NCBI GenBank assembly: GCA_019117495.1
Contig: DWZP01000027.1
Location: 1 to 64,000 of the forward strand
Origin: Fusicatenibacter_A intestinipullorum
GTDB lineage: Bacteria; Bacillota; Negativicutes; Acidaminococcales; Acidaminococcaceae
DNA length: 64,000 nucleotides
Direction: 5' to 3'
Below, in pieces: positions 15,745 through 24,058 of this stretch (position 1 is its first letter; each line of letters starts with the position of its first letter). The translations under genes were made by a program, and so were the position numbers. A model generated the notes under the pieces. That model ran no database searches, was not told the origin of the DNA, and saw only the letters and a program-made list of their open reading frames with translations.

Positions 15745-16548
15745 TTATTTTTTTGATGCAGTTTTGGAAGCGTCTGTTTTCTTTTTATCCTTCACGCCGC
15801 AGTAAATAAAGGCGGCAAGCGCAATTAAAAAGAATATCAAGCTTGTTGCCTGCGCCGATTTTAAGCCGAACAGGAACGGTTCCACGTAGTCGCCGCGCAG
15901 CATTTCCAGCCCAAAGCGCACGGCTGAATACAGCATAACATAAAGGCACATAACCTGCCCTCTGGCGTGGCCGCAGGCGCGGAAGATTAATAAAAGGGCA
16001 AAAATTACAACGTCCAGCTGGCCTTCCCAAACTTCCGCAGGCCAAAGCGGCTGGCTGCCGTAGGTTTTGTGTGCCAGCGTGCCAACGGGGTACAGAATGC
16101 CGAAGTTGCCGCCGGTAGGGGTGCCGAAGGCATCGCCGTTCAGCAGGTTTGCCATGCGCCCAACCGCCTGCCCTATAAGAATGGAGGGAGTAACGATATC
16201 GGCAAAGGCAACCCAGTCGATATTATGGCGCTTGCAGTACCAAATGCCGGTAAGCACGCCTGCAATAATGCCGCCCTGCACTGCCATGCCGCCCTGCCAT
16301 ACAAAGGGAATTTCCAGCAGGTGGTGCTGGTAGTAATCCCAGTCGAAAAAAAACACATCCCACAGGCGCGCGCCGATAAGCCCGGCAAAACCGCCGTAAA
16401 TGCCGATATCAAGAACGTGCTGGTGCCAGCGTCCGTCCTGCTTGGCTAAAAAGTAGGCCACGCCCGTTGCCAGAAAAATGCTCATACATAAAACCAGCCC
16501 GTACATACGGATTGGGAAATCGCCGATGTAAAAAAGATATTGATGCAT
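15745..16548 (-). CDS. lgt: Prolipoprotein diacylglyceryl transferase
   Basis: 267 residues, seven membrane helices. Moves diacylglycerol from phosphatidylglycerol to the lipobox Cys of prolipoproteins. The signature appears as DIVTPSILIGQAVGRMANLLNGDAFG (about 134-160), with the catalytic Arg within GRMAN. GGLIGARLWDV and the HxQPLWPAE-like segment SQPLWPAEV are also typical. AGGAGGTAAC precedes ATG 16548. The C-terminal tail is Lys-rich. No terminator is obvious; the downstream bases are AT-rich. Its substrates in this window include the lipoprotein at 4170. Confidence 0.93.
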   Translation of the reverse strand: MHQYLFYIGDFPIRMYGLVLCMSIFLATGVAYFLAKQDGRWHQHVLDIGIYGGFAGLIGARLWDVFFFDWDYYQHHLLEIPFVWQGGMAVQGGIIAGVLTGIWYCKRHNIDWVAFADIVTPSILIGQAVGRMANLLNGDAFGTPTGGNFGILYPVGTLAHKTYGSQPLWPAEVWEGQLDVVIFALLLIFRACGHARGQVMCLYVMLYSAVRFGLEMLRGDYVEPFLFGLKSAQATSLIFFLIALAAFIYCGVKDKKKTDASKTASKK

Positions 16549-16637
16549 AGTTACCTCCTGCTTATAATAAAAGCGTTGTTATTATTGTAGCACATGTATA
16601 AATAAATGGCTATGGAGAAATTCCTACAAAAAAAGTA

Positions 16638-16666
16638 TGGAATTAATTTGGAAGCTGTGTTATAAT
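16638..16666 (+). promoter_or_regulatory. Promoter of the smsCB pair
   Basis: TGGAAT (16638-16643), 17 nt, TATAAT (16661-16666); divergent from lgt. Confidence 0.5.
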
Positions 16667-16710
16667 GATAACGCAATCAAAGCAAATCCTGAAGAAAGAA
16701 GGTAAATTAA

Positions 16711-17514
16711 GTGTTAAAAATAGAGCATTTGTCCGTGGCTGTACGCGGGCGTAAAATACTTAACGATATTAATCTGCATATTAAACCAGGCGAAGTTCAT
16801 GTGCTGTTCGGGCCTAACGGCACCGGCAAATCCACCCTTATTGGTGCGATTATGGGCTTTAACCGTTACGAAATTTTAGAAGGCAAAATTTATTTTAAAG
16901 GGCAGGACATTACAGATATGAGCTGCGACGAAAGGGCAAGGCTCGGCGTTGGCGTAATGATTCAGCGCCCGCCGACGATACGCGGGCTTTCGCTGCGCAA
17001 AATGGTGGAAATTTGCGGTGCAACCAGTGAAGAAGCTGAAACAATGGCTAAATGGATGGGGCTGGATAATTTCCTCGACCGCAGCGTTAACGACGGCTTC
17101 AGCGGCGGCGAGTTAAAACGCTGCGAGCTTTTGCAGCTGATGGCGCAGAACCCCGACCTGCTTTTGCTGGATGAACCGGAAAGCGGCGTTGACCTGGAAA
17201 ACATTGCCCTTGTCGGCAAAGCCGTAAACTATATTCTGCATACCGAACCGTGCGGCGGCGCGGGCTGCGATAAGCCGTGCTGCATTAAAAACCAGGGCTG
17301 GGAAAACTATAATCCGCTGGAAAGCAAACGCAGCGGGCTGATTATTACCCATTCCGGTCATATTTTAAAATATGTGCCAGCCAGCCATGCGCATATTCTT
17401 TATGAAGGAAAAATGACCTGTGCCTGCGGTGACCCGCTGGACGTACTGAACTGCATTGGGCAGGCAGGTTATGAAACCTGTGTGAAACGCGGCAAATGCG
17501 AGGTGAAAAAATAA
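16711..17514 (+). CDS. smsC: SufC/SmsC-like ABC ATPase of a minimal Fe-S assembly system
   Basis: 267 residues, soluble ABC ATPase with Walker A GPNGTGKST (about 35-43), signature FSGGELKR and Walker B LLLLDEPESGVD. The DEPESGVD form and lack of a permease are as in SufC. Unlike SufC it has a Cys-rich insert after Walker B (CGGAGCDKPCC, about 190-200) and further C-terminal cysteines (CACGD, C-IGQAGYETC-VKRGKC), which could hold a metal or cluster. GTG 16711 follows AGAAGG. It drives ATP-dependent cluster building on the SmsB scaffold encoded next. Confidence 0.8.
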   Translation: MLKIEHLSVAVRGRKILNDINLHIKPGEVHVLFGPNGTGKSTLIGAIMGFNRYEILEGKIYFKGQDITDMSCDERARLGVGVMIQRPPTIRGLSLRKMVEICGATSEEAETMAKWMGLDNFLDRSVNDGFSGGELKRCELLQLMAQNPDLLLLDEPESGVDLENIALVGKAVNYILHTEPCGGAGCDKPCCIKNQGWENYNPLESKRSGLIITHSGHILKYVPASHAHILYEGKMTCACGDPLDVLNCIGQAGYETCVKRGKCEVKK

Positions 17515-18734
17515 TGGATAATAAAAAACTTACTGCTGCACTTGAGAAAAAAGCCGTTTACGGCAATGACATAGATTTAAGCTCTTACAGCGACAGCGAT
17601 AAGGGCAGCCTTAAAAGCGTGGATGACCTTTCGGAAGCAACGCGCGGGCGCCTGGAATACGTTGGCATTGAAACCGGCGTGGCGGAAGAAGAAAGCCGCA
17701 GCGCTTCGTTTGTGCAGCTTGATAACAATGCTGTGGAAATTAAAGTAAAAAAACAAACTCCGCTGGAGCTGATGAGCACCGGCAAAGCTGCCGAAAAATA
17801 TCCGGAGCTGGTGGAAAAATACTGGTGGAAGGCTGTGCAGCCCGATACAGATAAATATACTGCAAGAACCGCCCTTGAAAAAGAACAGGGTTATTTTATC
17901 CGCGTAAAGGCGGGCGAAAAAATTACCACGCCGCTGCAGGCCTGCATGTGCATCAGCCACGACCAGCAGCTGCAGCATGTGCACAATGTTATTATTGTTG
18001 AGGACGGCGCTGAACTGAGCATTATTTCCGGCTGTACTTCTGCTCATGAAGTTGAAAACGGCATGCATATCGGCATCAGCGAAATGTATATCGGCAAAAA
18101 TGCCAAGCTGAGCTTTACCATGATTCACAGCTGGGGTGAAAACGTTGTGGTGCGCCCGCGTACTGTTGCCATGGTGGAAGAAGGCGGCCAGTATATCTCC
18201 AACTATGTTTTAATTGAAAAAGCAAAGGATGTGCAGATGTACCCGACCGTTAACTTAAACGGCAAAAACGCCGTTGCACGCCTGAACTCCATTCTGGTTG
18301 CGCCGGAAGGTTCGCACCTTGATATCGGCGGCAGGGTTGTGCTTAATGCGGACGGCTGCCGTGCCGAATCTATTACCCGCACCATTTCTACCGGCGGCGA
18401 GGTTATTAACCGCGGCTGCATGATTGGCAAGGTTGAAGGCGTGCGCGCCCATTTGGAATGCGACGGCCTGATGCTGAGCAATAAAGGTTATATTCTGGCA
18501 ATTCCAGAGCTTGACGCACAGACCGGCAACGCCGAAATGAGCCACGAAGCTGCCGTTGGCCGCATTAACCCCGAAGAAATTGAGTACCTTATGGCGCGCG
18601 GCATGAGCGAGGATGACGCTACGGCAACCATTGTGCGCGGCTTCCTGAACGTTAATATTGAAGGCTTGCCCGACAGCCTTGCCAAAAAAATTCATACTAC
18701 GCTGGACAGCTTTAAATATAACAAAGGAATGTAA
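17514..18734 (+). CDS. smsB: SufB/SufD-like Fe-S scaffold (SmsB-like)
   Basis: 406 residues of the SufBD family. The core is a right-handed beta-helix (HNVIIVEDGAELSIISGCTS, then MIHSWGENVVVRPRT, GGRVVLNADGCRAES) and ends in the helical tail IPELDAQTGNAEMSHEAAVGRINPEEIEYLMARG, the strongest family mark. One scaffold gene and one ATPase with no sufS or sufU beside them match the minimal two-gene system of anaerobes, thought to use sulfide. ATG 17514 overlaps the smsC stop by 1 nt; a longer in-frame start at 17496 is less likely. Confidence 0.82.
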   Translation: MDNKKLTAALEKKAVYGNDIDLSSYSDSDKGSLKSVDDLSEATRGRLEYVGIETGVAEEESRSASFVQLDNNAVEIKVKKQTPLELMSTGKAAEKYPELVEKYWWKAVQPDTDKYTARTALEKEQGYFIRVKAGEKITTPLQACMCISHDQQLQHVHNVIIVEDGAELSIISGCTSAHEVENGMHIGISEMYIGKNAKLSFTMIHSWGENVVVRPRTVAMVEEGGQYISNYVLIEKAKDVQMYPTVNLNGKNAVARLNSILVAPEGSHLDIGGRVVLNADGCRAESITRTISTGGEVINRGCMIGKVEGVRAHLECDGLMLSNKGYILAIPELDAQTGNAEMSHEAAVGRINPEEIEYLMARGMSEDDATATIVRGFLNVNIEGLPDSLAKKIHTTLDSFKYNKGM

Positions 18735-18755
18735 CAATACTTACAATAAAAACTA

Positions 18756-18832
18756 TTGTCCTTCTGGCGTGTAAGTGTTATAATTTATTTAAGCAAAGAG
18801 GCTTGCGTTTTAATGCGCAGGTCTCTTTTTTA
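18756..18832 (+). promoter_or_regulatory. Promoter followed at once by a terminator-like hairpin (DASS gene leader)
   Basis: TTGTCC (18756-18761), 17 nt, TATAAT (18779-18784). The RNA would begin near 18791 and run into AGAGGCTTGCG-ttttaat-GCGCAGGTCTCT followed by T6. The hairpin may end smsCB transcripts, but since it also lies inside the DASS leader it can act as an attenuator. Confidence 0.55.
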
Positions 18833-18863
18833 TTTTAATTTTTGTTTGAGGGGATGTGTTTTT

Positions 18864-20351
18864 ATGAGAGAGGAAACTGCTTTAAAACAGGCTGAGCCGG
18901 GTTTTATGAAACGCTTTGGGTTTTATATTGCGCTTGCTGTTCTGGCTGTTATTGTGCTTCTTCCCACGCCGGAAGGCCTGTCGGTAGCAGGGCACAGGAT
19001 GATTGGGGTTATGGTGTTTTCTGTAATTGTCTGGGCAACAACGGCTATTTCGTACCCTGTAAGCGCGGGCGTGATAATTGTTTTAATTGCCCTTCTGGTT
19101 GGGTTTGCGCCTAACGAGGCAACCGGCAGGCTGTATGGCACAAGTGCCGGGCTCGGCATGGCGCTGAAAGGGTTTTCGTCAACAGCCTTCTGCCTTGTGG
19201 CGGCTGCTATGTTTCTGGCGGCAGCCATGACCAAAACCGGGCTTGATAAACGTATTGCCCTGATGATACTTTCAAAAGTAGGGGCAAAAGCAAACCGCGT
19301 TTTGCTGGGCGTTATTTTGTGCGGCTTTATTTTAAGCTTTTTTGTGCCGAGCACAACGGCGCGCGTTGCCTGCCTTGTCCCCATTGTTATGGGCATGATT
19401 AAAGCCTTCGGCGTACCGCTGAAAAGCCGTTTTGCAGGCATGCTGATGATTACCGTGGCGCAGGTTGACAGCGTATGGAATGTAGGCATAAAAACCGCGG
19501 CGGCGCAGAACATGGTTGCGGTAAACTTCATCAGCCAGACGCTTGGCGTTGATATTTCGTGGCTGGACTGGTTTATTGCCGCTGCCCCGTTTGCCGTACT
19601 GATGTCGGCCGCGCTTTATAAGCTGATGCTGCACATTATGCCGCCTGAAATTGATGAAATTGCCGGCGGGCAGGCAACGGTAACACGCCTGCTGAAAGAA
19701 ATGGGCAAAATAAGCGCCGACGAATTAAAGCTTTTGGTAATTTCGCTGTGCCTGCTGTTCTTCTGGACTACCGAAAAAGTTTTGCATAGTATAGATACTT
19801 CTACCAGTACCATGGTGGCGATAACACTTTTAATGCTGCCCAAAATCGGCGTAATGCACTGGAACGAAACCGTAAATAAAATTAACTGGGGCACGGTTGT
19901 GCTGTTCGGCGTGGGCATTTCGCTCGGCAGCGCGCTGCTTTCCACAAAAGCTGCAACCTGGCTTGCCAACCAGATAGTTTCCATCTTTGCTCTGGAAAGT
20001 TCTACCACTTTAATGGTGCTGGCTATAATGACCGTTTTCCTTATCGTAATCCACATGGGCTTTGCCAGTGCCACCGGCCTTGCTTCGGCCATTATACCGA
20101 TAATAATTTCCGTACTGCAGCAGCTTAAAACGCCGGGCGTTAACGTTGTAGGCATGACGATGATTTTGCAGTACGTTGTAAGCTTTGGTTTTATTCTGCC
20201 TGTAAATGCACCGCAGAACATGATTGCTTACGGCACCGATACTTTTGAAGTTAACGACTTTGTAAAATCGGGCATACCGCTTACGCTTATAGCCTTTGCG
20301 CTGATAATGCTTTTAGGCGCGACATACTGGAAATGGATGGGTTTGGTGTAA
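18864..20351 (+). CDS. DASS-family anion/dicarboxylate symporter
   Basis: 495 residues, 11-12 membrane helices, SLC13/CitT-type. Two hairpin-plus-motif halves are visible: FFVPSTTARVACLVPI (an S-T-T family motif, about 155-170) and GFILPVNAPQNMIAYGT (N-A-P motif, about 440-455), near the Na+/substrate sites. Members import or exchange succinate, tartrate, citrate or sulfate. ATG 18864 is chosen: GAGGGGA lies 7 nt upstream and the helix-rich region follows; the frame is open from 18756 through the leader hairpin. The exact substrate is unknown. Confidence 0.85.
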   Translation: MREETALKQAEPGFMKRFGFYIALAVLAVIVLLPTPEGLSVAGHRMIGVMVFSVIVWATTAISYPVSAGVIIVLIALLVGFAPNEATGRLYGTSAGLGMALKGFSSTAFCLVAAAMFLAAAMTKTGLDKRIALMILSKVGAKANRVLLGVILCGFILSFFVPSTTARVACLVPIVMGMIKAFGVPLKSRFAGMLMITVAQVDSVWNVGIKTAAAQNMVAVNFISQTLGVDISWLDWFIAAAPFAVLMSAALYKLMLHIMPPEIDEIAGGQATVTRLLKEMGKISADELKLLVISLCLLFFWTTEKVLHSIDTSTSTMVAITLLMLPKIGVMHWNETVNKINWGTVVLFGVGISLGSALLSTKAATWLANQIVSIFALESSTTLMVLAIMTVFLIVIHMGFASATGLASAIIPIIISVLQQLKTPGVNVVGMTMILQYVVSFGFILPVNAPQNMIAYGTDTFEVNDFVKSGIPLTLIAFALIMLLGATYWKWMGLV

Positions 20352-20397
20352 AAAGCTGCCTTGTCTACAAAATTAGTTAAAACAGGATAATAAAAAT

Positions 20398-20437
20398 AAA
20401 ATCTCCGGTTTGGCATATTGCTTTCCGGAGATTTTGC
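20398..20437 (-). terminator. Bidirectional terminator between the DASS and fic genes
   Basis: AATCTCCGG (20400-20408) pairs with CCGGAGATT (20425-20433), with A-rich and T-rich flanks, serving both converging genes. Confidence 0.75.
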
Positions 20438-21049
20438 TTATTTATTTAAGTTTTCTGTTTTATAAGTATTATAACCTTCGTAGTTGTAGCTGGCGTCGAT
20501 ACCTTTCATACAAACGTCCCGGTCATTAATTTTATCCGTCAGGGCAGATTTTAACAGCAGTTTTATTTCGGTATCTTTTATTGGGCTGCGTTCCATGGCG
20601 AGCAAATAATCTTCTTTGTCAATTTTGCTCCAGTCAATTACAAGATGCAGCTCTGTTTTTAAAATATGGTCCAGCCATATCCGAGTGCTGCGCCCGTTGC
20701 CTTCGCGGAAGGGATGGGCAACATTCATTTCCACATATTTGGCGATAATTTCATCAAAAGAATTTTGCGGCATTTTGCTGATGCTTTCAAGTGCATCCGA
20801 AAGGTACAGCGCCGGTACAAAACGGAAGCTGCCTTTGGCGATATTTACTGTGCGTATCTGCCCGGCAAAATCGTAAATGTCTTCAAACAAAAATTTGTGA
20901 ATGGCCGCAAGCGCAGAAAAGGAACCTGCTTCAAGGCAGTTTAAAAAGCCGGTTTCAAAAAGCAGCAGCGCTTTGCGTTTGGTAATTTTTTCTTCTTCGT
21001 TTGCAAGCTGTAAGGAATTGGAAATGCCAAGTTTATTTTCAAGAGTCAT
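20438..21049 (-). CDS. fic: Class III Fic protein (AMPylator)
   Basis: 203 residues. The Fic motif HPFREGNGRSTR (about 113-124) is complete, with the catalytic His. The flap region is QIRTVNIAKGSFRFVP. The C-terminus holds SYNYEG, fitting the S/T-x3-E-G inhibitory motif, whose position after the core makes this class III (Neisseria NmFic type): self-inhibited by its own C-terminal helix, so no antitoxin gene is needed, and none is seen. ATG 21049 follows GGAG; the longer frame to 21214 has no ribosome site. Confidence 0.88.
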   Translation of the reverse strand: MTLENKLGISNSLQLANEEEKITKRKALLLFETGFLNCLEAGSFSALAAIHKFLFEDIYDFAGQIRTVNIAKGSFRFVPALYLSDALESISKMPQNSFDEIIAKYVEMNVAHPFREGNGRSTRIWLDHILKTELHLVIDWSKIDKEDYLLAMERSPIKDTEIKLLLKSALTDKINDRDVCMKGIDASYNYEGYNTYKTENLNK

Positions 21050-21236
21050 TGTAGTTCTCCGTAGTTTATTTTTGTTTCTATTATAAAACGGCGTAAGGCT
21101 AAAAGTAAATAAAAATTGCAGCTGATAATAAGCAGCACGGAGAAATAAAGTCACAAATTTTTCACAAATAAAAACAGAATTTGTGGGAAAAGTTTCTGCA
21201 CCGGCGAATATCAATTACCCGGAAAGGGGTGCAGCG

Positions 21237-22454
21237 GTGCAGCAGTACAGGTGGAAAGCGGTAGATTCTTCCGGCGTGAGCCGCAGCGGGGTTTACAGTG
21301 CTGCCAGCGAATTTGAGGCAGCGGCTTTTGTGCGCAGCAATTATGGTTATTTAACGCTTTTGCAGCCGGAAAAGCCAGCAAGTGCCCTGGCAAAAACGCA
21401 GGGGCTGTTTAAGTTTAGCAAAATTAAAAACAGTTTAACCGATGAAGAAAAAACGGTGTTTTTCAGCCAGCTGGCGCTGATGCTTAACAGCGGGCTGCCG
21501 CTTTTAAAGGCGCTTGGCGTATTGGCAGAGCGCCTGCCGCCAAAGACGGCGCAGCTTTGCCTTGGCATTGAGCGCGATTTAAAAATGGGCACGAGTTTTG
21601 CAGGCTGCATAAAAAACAGGCAGGAGGTATGGGGCTCATTGCCTGCGGCGGTGGCCGAAGCAGGTGAAAACGGCGGTATTTTATGCGAAATGCTGGAAGA
21701 ACTGGCAGAATATTATAAATTGCAGGTGCAGATGAAGCGTTTTCTTAAAAATATATCTTTGTATCCGCTCTTTCTTTTTTCAGCTTCATTGGCAACGGCA
21801 GTTTTATTTATTGTGCAGGTTCTGCCGCTGTTTAAAGATTTATATGCTTCGATGAATGCCCAGCTTCCGCTGTATTTAAAGCTGCTTTTTGCCGTGCAGG
21901 AATTTTTGGCTGCCAATATGCCGGCAGCGTGCGTATTGCTGCCAGTAGTTTTGGTAATTGCGGCGGTGCGGCGCAGGCAGCTGCTTGAACTTGTGTTTAA
22001 AATACCGTTTTTTAAAGCGCAAAAAGAACTGTATCTGGAAATTCGCTTTAACAAAGTGCTGGCGCTGCTTCTGCACGGCGGCATACCTCTGCCGCAGGCG
22101 GCGCAGATTGCAGGCTCGGCGTTGGGGGATGCCGGGCTGTGCCGCAGGGCGGAAGTTTTTGCCGCTGACGTGCTGCGTGGCGTTAACCCGGCAGAGGCGG
22201 CATTAAAGGCAAAACCGTTATTTGGCAGTTTAAGTGCGGAATTTATCGGCGTGGGGGCCGAAACGGGACGTCTGCCGGAAATGTTAATGCGCGCCGCAGA
22301 AATTTTGCAGTACCGTTTTGACGATACGCTGAAAAATTTAAAAACAGTGCTGGAGCCGCTGCTTTTAACAGTGGCGGCCGGGGTTGTTTCGGCTGTGATT
22401 CTGGCTGTGGCTGCACCAATGTTTTCCTTATCGGGCGCGCTGCCCGGATTTTGA
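21237..22454 (+). CDS. PilC/GspF-type pilus inner-membrane platform protein
   Basis: 405 residues with two T2SSF domains (about 65-185 and 265-385) and three membrane helices. The repeats share a GxPLxxAL pattern (NSGLPLLKALGVLAE; HGGIPLPQAAQIAG) and an EAGExxGxL pattern (VAEAGENGGILCEML; VGAETGRLPEMLM). It anchors the assembly motor that pushes pseudopilins out of the membrane. GTG 21237 follows GGAAAGGGG at 7 nt. First gene of a six-gene pseudopilus operon; the motor ATPase and prepilin peptidase are not in the window. Confidence 0.88.
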   Translation: MQQYRWKAVDSSGVSRSGVYSAASEFEAAAFVRSNYGYLTLLQPEKPASALAKTQGLFKFSKIKNSLTDEEKTVFFSQLALMLNSGLPLLKALGVLAERLPPKTAQLCLGIERDLKMGTSFAGCIKNRQEVWGSLPAAVAEAGENGGILCEMLEELAEYYKLQVQMKRFLKNISLYPLFLFSASLATAVLFIVQVLPLFKDLYASMNAQLPLYLKLLFAVQEFLAANMPAACVLLPVVLVIAAVRRRQLLELVFKIPFFKAQKELYLEIRFNKVLALLLHGGIPLPQAAQIAGSALGDAGLCRRAEVFAADVLRGVNPAEAALKAKPLFGSLSAEFIGVGAETGRLPEMLMRAAEILQYRFDDTLKNLKTVLEPLLLTVAAGVVSAVILAVAAPMFSLSGALPGF

Positions 22455-22473
22455 TTATGGAAGGAGTTATAAT

Positions 22474-22854
22474 TTGCTTAACAAATTACGCGGCAATGCC
22501 GGGTTTACTTTATTGGAAGTTTTGGCGGTGGTGGCTTTGTTAGGCGTTTTGGGTGCCATGCTTTTACCGTCGCTTGACAGCGCAGCCGGACGCGCTAAAA
22601 ACGCGCGCCTTGAAAGCGACCTGGCAACAATTGATAACGCCATTTTGCTTTATAAAATGGATAACGGCACCTGCCCGAGCGCTTTAAGCGACCTGGTGGA
22701 CGAATACATTGCCAAAGGCAAGGAGTTTAAAGATGCTACCGGAACGGAGCTGGTGTACACTCCTTCCGGAGACAAGCTGACTTATACTTTGAAAGGCAAA
22801 AATGCGGACGGTGAACCGGTAACGTCCGACGGCAGCAGTGACGCTGAAGAATAA
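22474..22854 (+). CDS. Major pseudopilin (GspG/ComGC-like)
   Basis: 126 residues. Class III prepilin leader with cleavage before Phe: NAG^FTLLEVLAVVALLGVLGAML, including Glu5 of the mature protein. A long N-terminal helix is followed by a small globular part (LATIDNAILLYKMDNGTCPSALSDL) like GspG and ComGC. TTG 22474 has AAGGAG 7 nt upstream. Most likely the main fibre subunit. Confidence 0.87.
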   Translation: MLNKLRGNAGFTLLEVLAVVALLGVLGAMLLPSLDSAAGRAKNARLESDLATIDNAILLYKMDNGTCPSALSDLVDEYIAKGKEFKDATGTELVYTPSGDKLTYTLKGKNADGEPVTSDGSSDAEE

Positions 22855-23281
22855 GGGCTTCGGGCTGGCAGAGTTTTTGGCAGCGGCAGGGCTTATGACA
22901 ATGGCTGCTGCTTTTTTGGTGCCCGCTTATGGCGGCGTGCAGAAGTATCTGCTGAAAATACAGGCAGAACGTGCCGCCCAATGCCTTGCCGGTGATATTG
23001 CAGCTTTGCAGCAGTATTCTTTTTACGATATGAGCGGTAAAAGCCGTTTGGAAATGGACGCGGATAAAGGCGGTTACCGCATTTATTACGGCGGCAAGCT
23101 TTCCGTTTTAAGAAAGTTTGAAAATGGGTTATATTTTGAACAGCATTTTAACGCGCTGAAATTTTCCGGCGAAGGAGCGCCTTCGGCAGCCAATAACTAT
23201 ATTATTAAATGCCGTAAGGATAAAACCATCAGCAAATGGCTGCAGGTACAGCCTGTTACCGGAAGGGTTGTGTTTAAATGA
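22838..23281 (+). CDS. Minor pseudopilin 1
   Basis: 147 residues, prepilin leader KNKG^FGLAEFLAAAGLMTMAAAFLVP with Glu at +5. The rest resembles GspH-like minor pilins (AAQCLAGDIAALQQYS). GTG 22838 lies inside the end of the previous gene (17-nt overlap), so translation is coupled. Precise slot in the fibre tip unknown. Confidence 0.8.
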   Translation: MTLKNKGFGLAEFLAAAGLMTMAAAFLVPAYGGVQKYLLKIQAERAAQCLAGDIAALQQYSFYDMSGKSRLEMDADKGGYRIYYGGKLSVLRKFENGLYFEQHFNALKFSGEGAPSAANNYIIKCRKDKTISKWLQVQPVTGRVVFK

Positions 23282-23583
23282 AGGGCAGCAAAGGCTATTT
23301 GCTGGCGGAAGTTTTAGTATGCCTGGCAGCTTCAGTAATCATCTGCGTAAGCGCGGTTGGCGCGTATACAAGCGGCATAAAGTTAATGGTGCAGCGCAAC
23401 GCGGCGGCAGATGCGTTTAATGCGGCCGCTGGCGCTTATGACGAAACAGCTTTGCAGCAGTCAGGGCTTGCCGTTGAAAAAACTGAGTTTTACTGCCCCG
23501 GCCTTACAGGGCCGTTTTATTATGTAACGGTTAAAAACAGCAGCGGGAAAATACTGGCAAGCGTGGTAACCGGCGGTGAATAA
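23278..23583 (+). CDS. Minor pseudopilin 2
   Basis: 101 residues with leader SKG^YLLAEVLVCLAASVIICVSA and Glu +5; short globular end. ATGA overlap with the previous gene. GspI-like by size, which is an inference. Confidence 0.78.
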   Translation: MKGSKGYLLAEVLVCLAASVIICVSAVGAYTSGIKLMVQRNAAADAFNAAAGAYDETALQQSGLAVEKTEFYCPGLTGPFYYVTVKNSSGKILASVVTGGE

Positions 23584-24058
23584 CAAAGGCTATTTACTTG
23601 CGGAAACCTGTGCGGCACTTGCCGCTGCCGGTATTTGCACCGTTATTTTTTATAACGGGCTTTCTGTCTTTGCTGCTTCGTGGCAAAATTTAAAAAGCGA
23701 TTTGCTTTTATACTGGGCCGCACGTTACAGCCAGAGTTTTATTGAACACGAACTGCTTTTAAACAGCCGCAGGTTAAAAATAACAACGGGCAGCAATGAT
23801 AAAATTGTTTGCACCGAAGTGTACGGCAACAGGCAGGTAACGTTTTACCGCAGCGGCGGCGCGCTGGCACGCGAAATTAAATATAATTCCACGCGCGGCG
23901 TAAACCCGCTTTCGCTGGCGGAGGTTACTTTGCAGTCCATAAAAGCGGAGCAGCTTGCCGCAGATAAAATTAAGGTAACCTTGGAATTTAAAGATAATGC
24001 AAGCGGGCGCAGCAAAAAATTTACGGAAGTTTATGTTTTGGCAAATGGCAGTTTTTAA
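23576..24058 (+). CDS. Minor pseudopilin 3
   Basis: 160 residues, leader NNKG^YLLAETCAALAAAGICTVIF with Glu +5, then a GspJ/ComGF-like beta-rich part (IVCTEVYGNRQVTFYRSGGALAREI). GTG 23576 overlaps the end of minor pseudopilin 2. Confidence 0.78.
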   Translation: MNNKGYLLAETCAALAAAGICTVIFYNGLSVFAASWQNLKSDLLLYWAARYSQSFIEHELLLNSRRLKITTGSNDKIVCTEVYGNRQVTFYRSGGALAREIKYNSTRGVNPLSLAEVTLQSIKAEQLAADKIKVTLEFKDNASGRSKKFTEVYVLANGSF

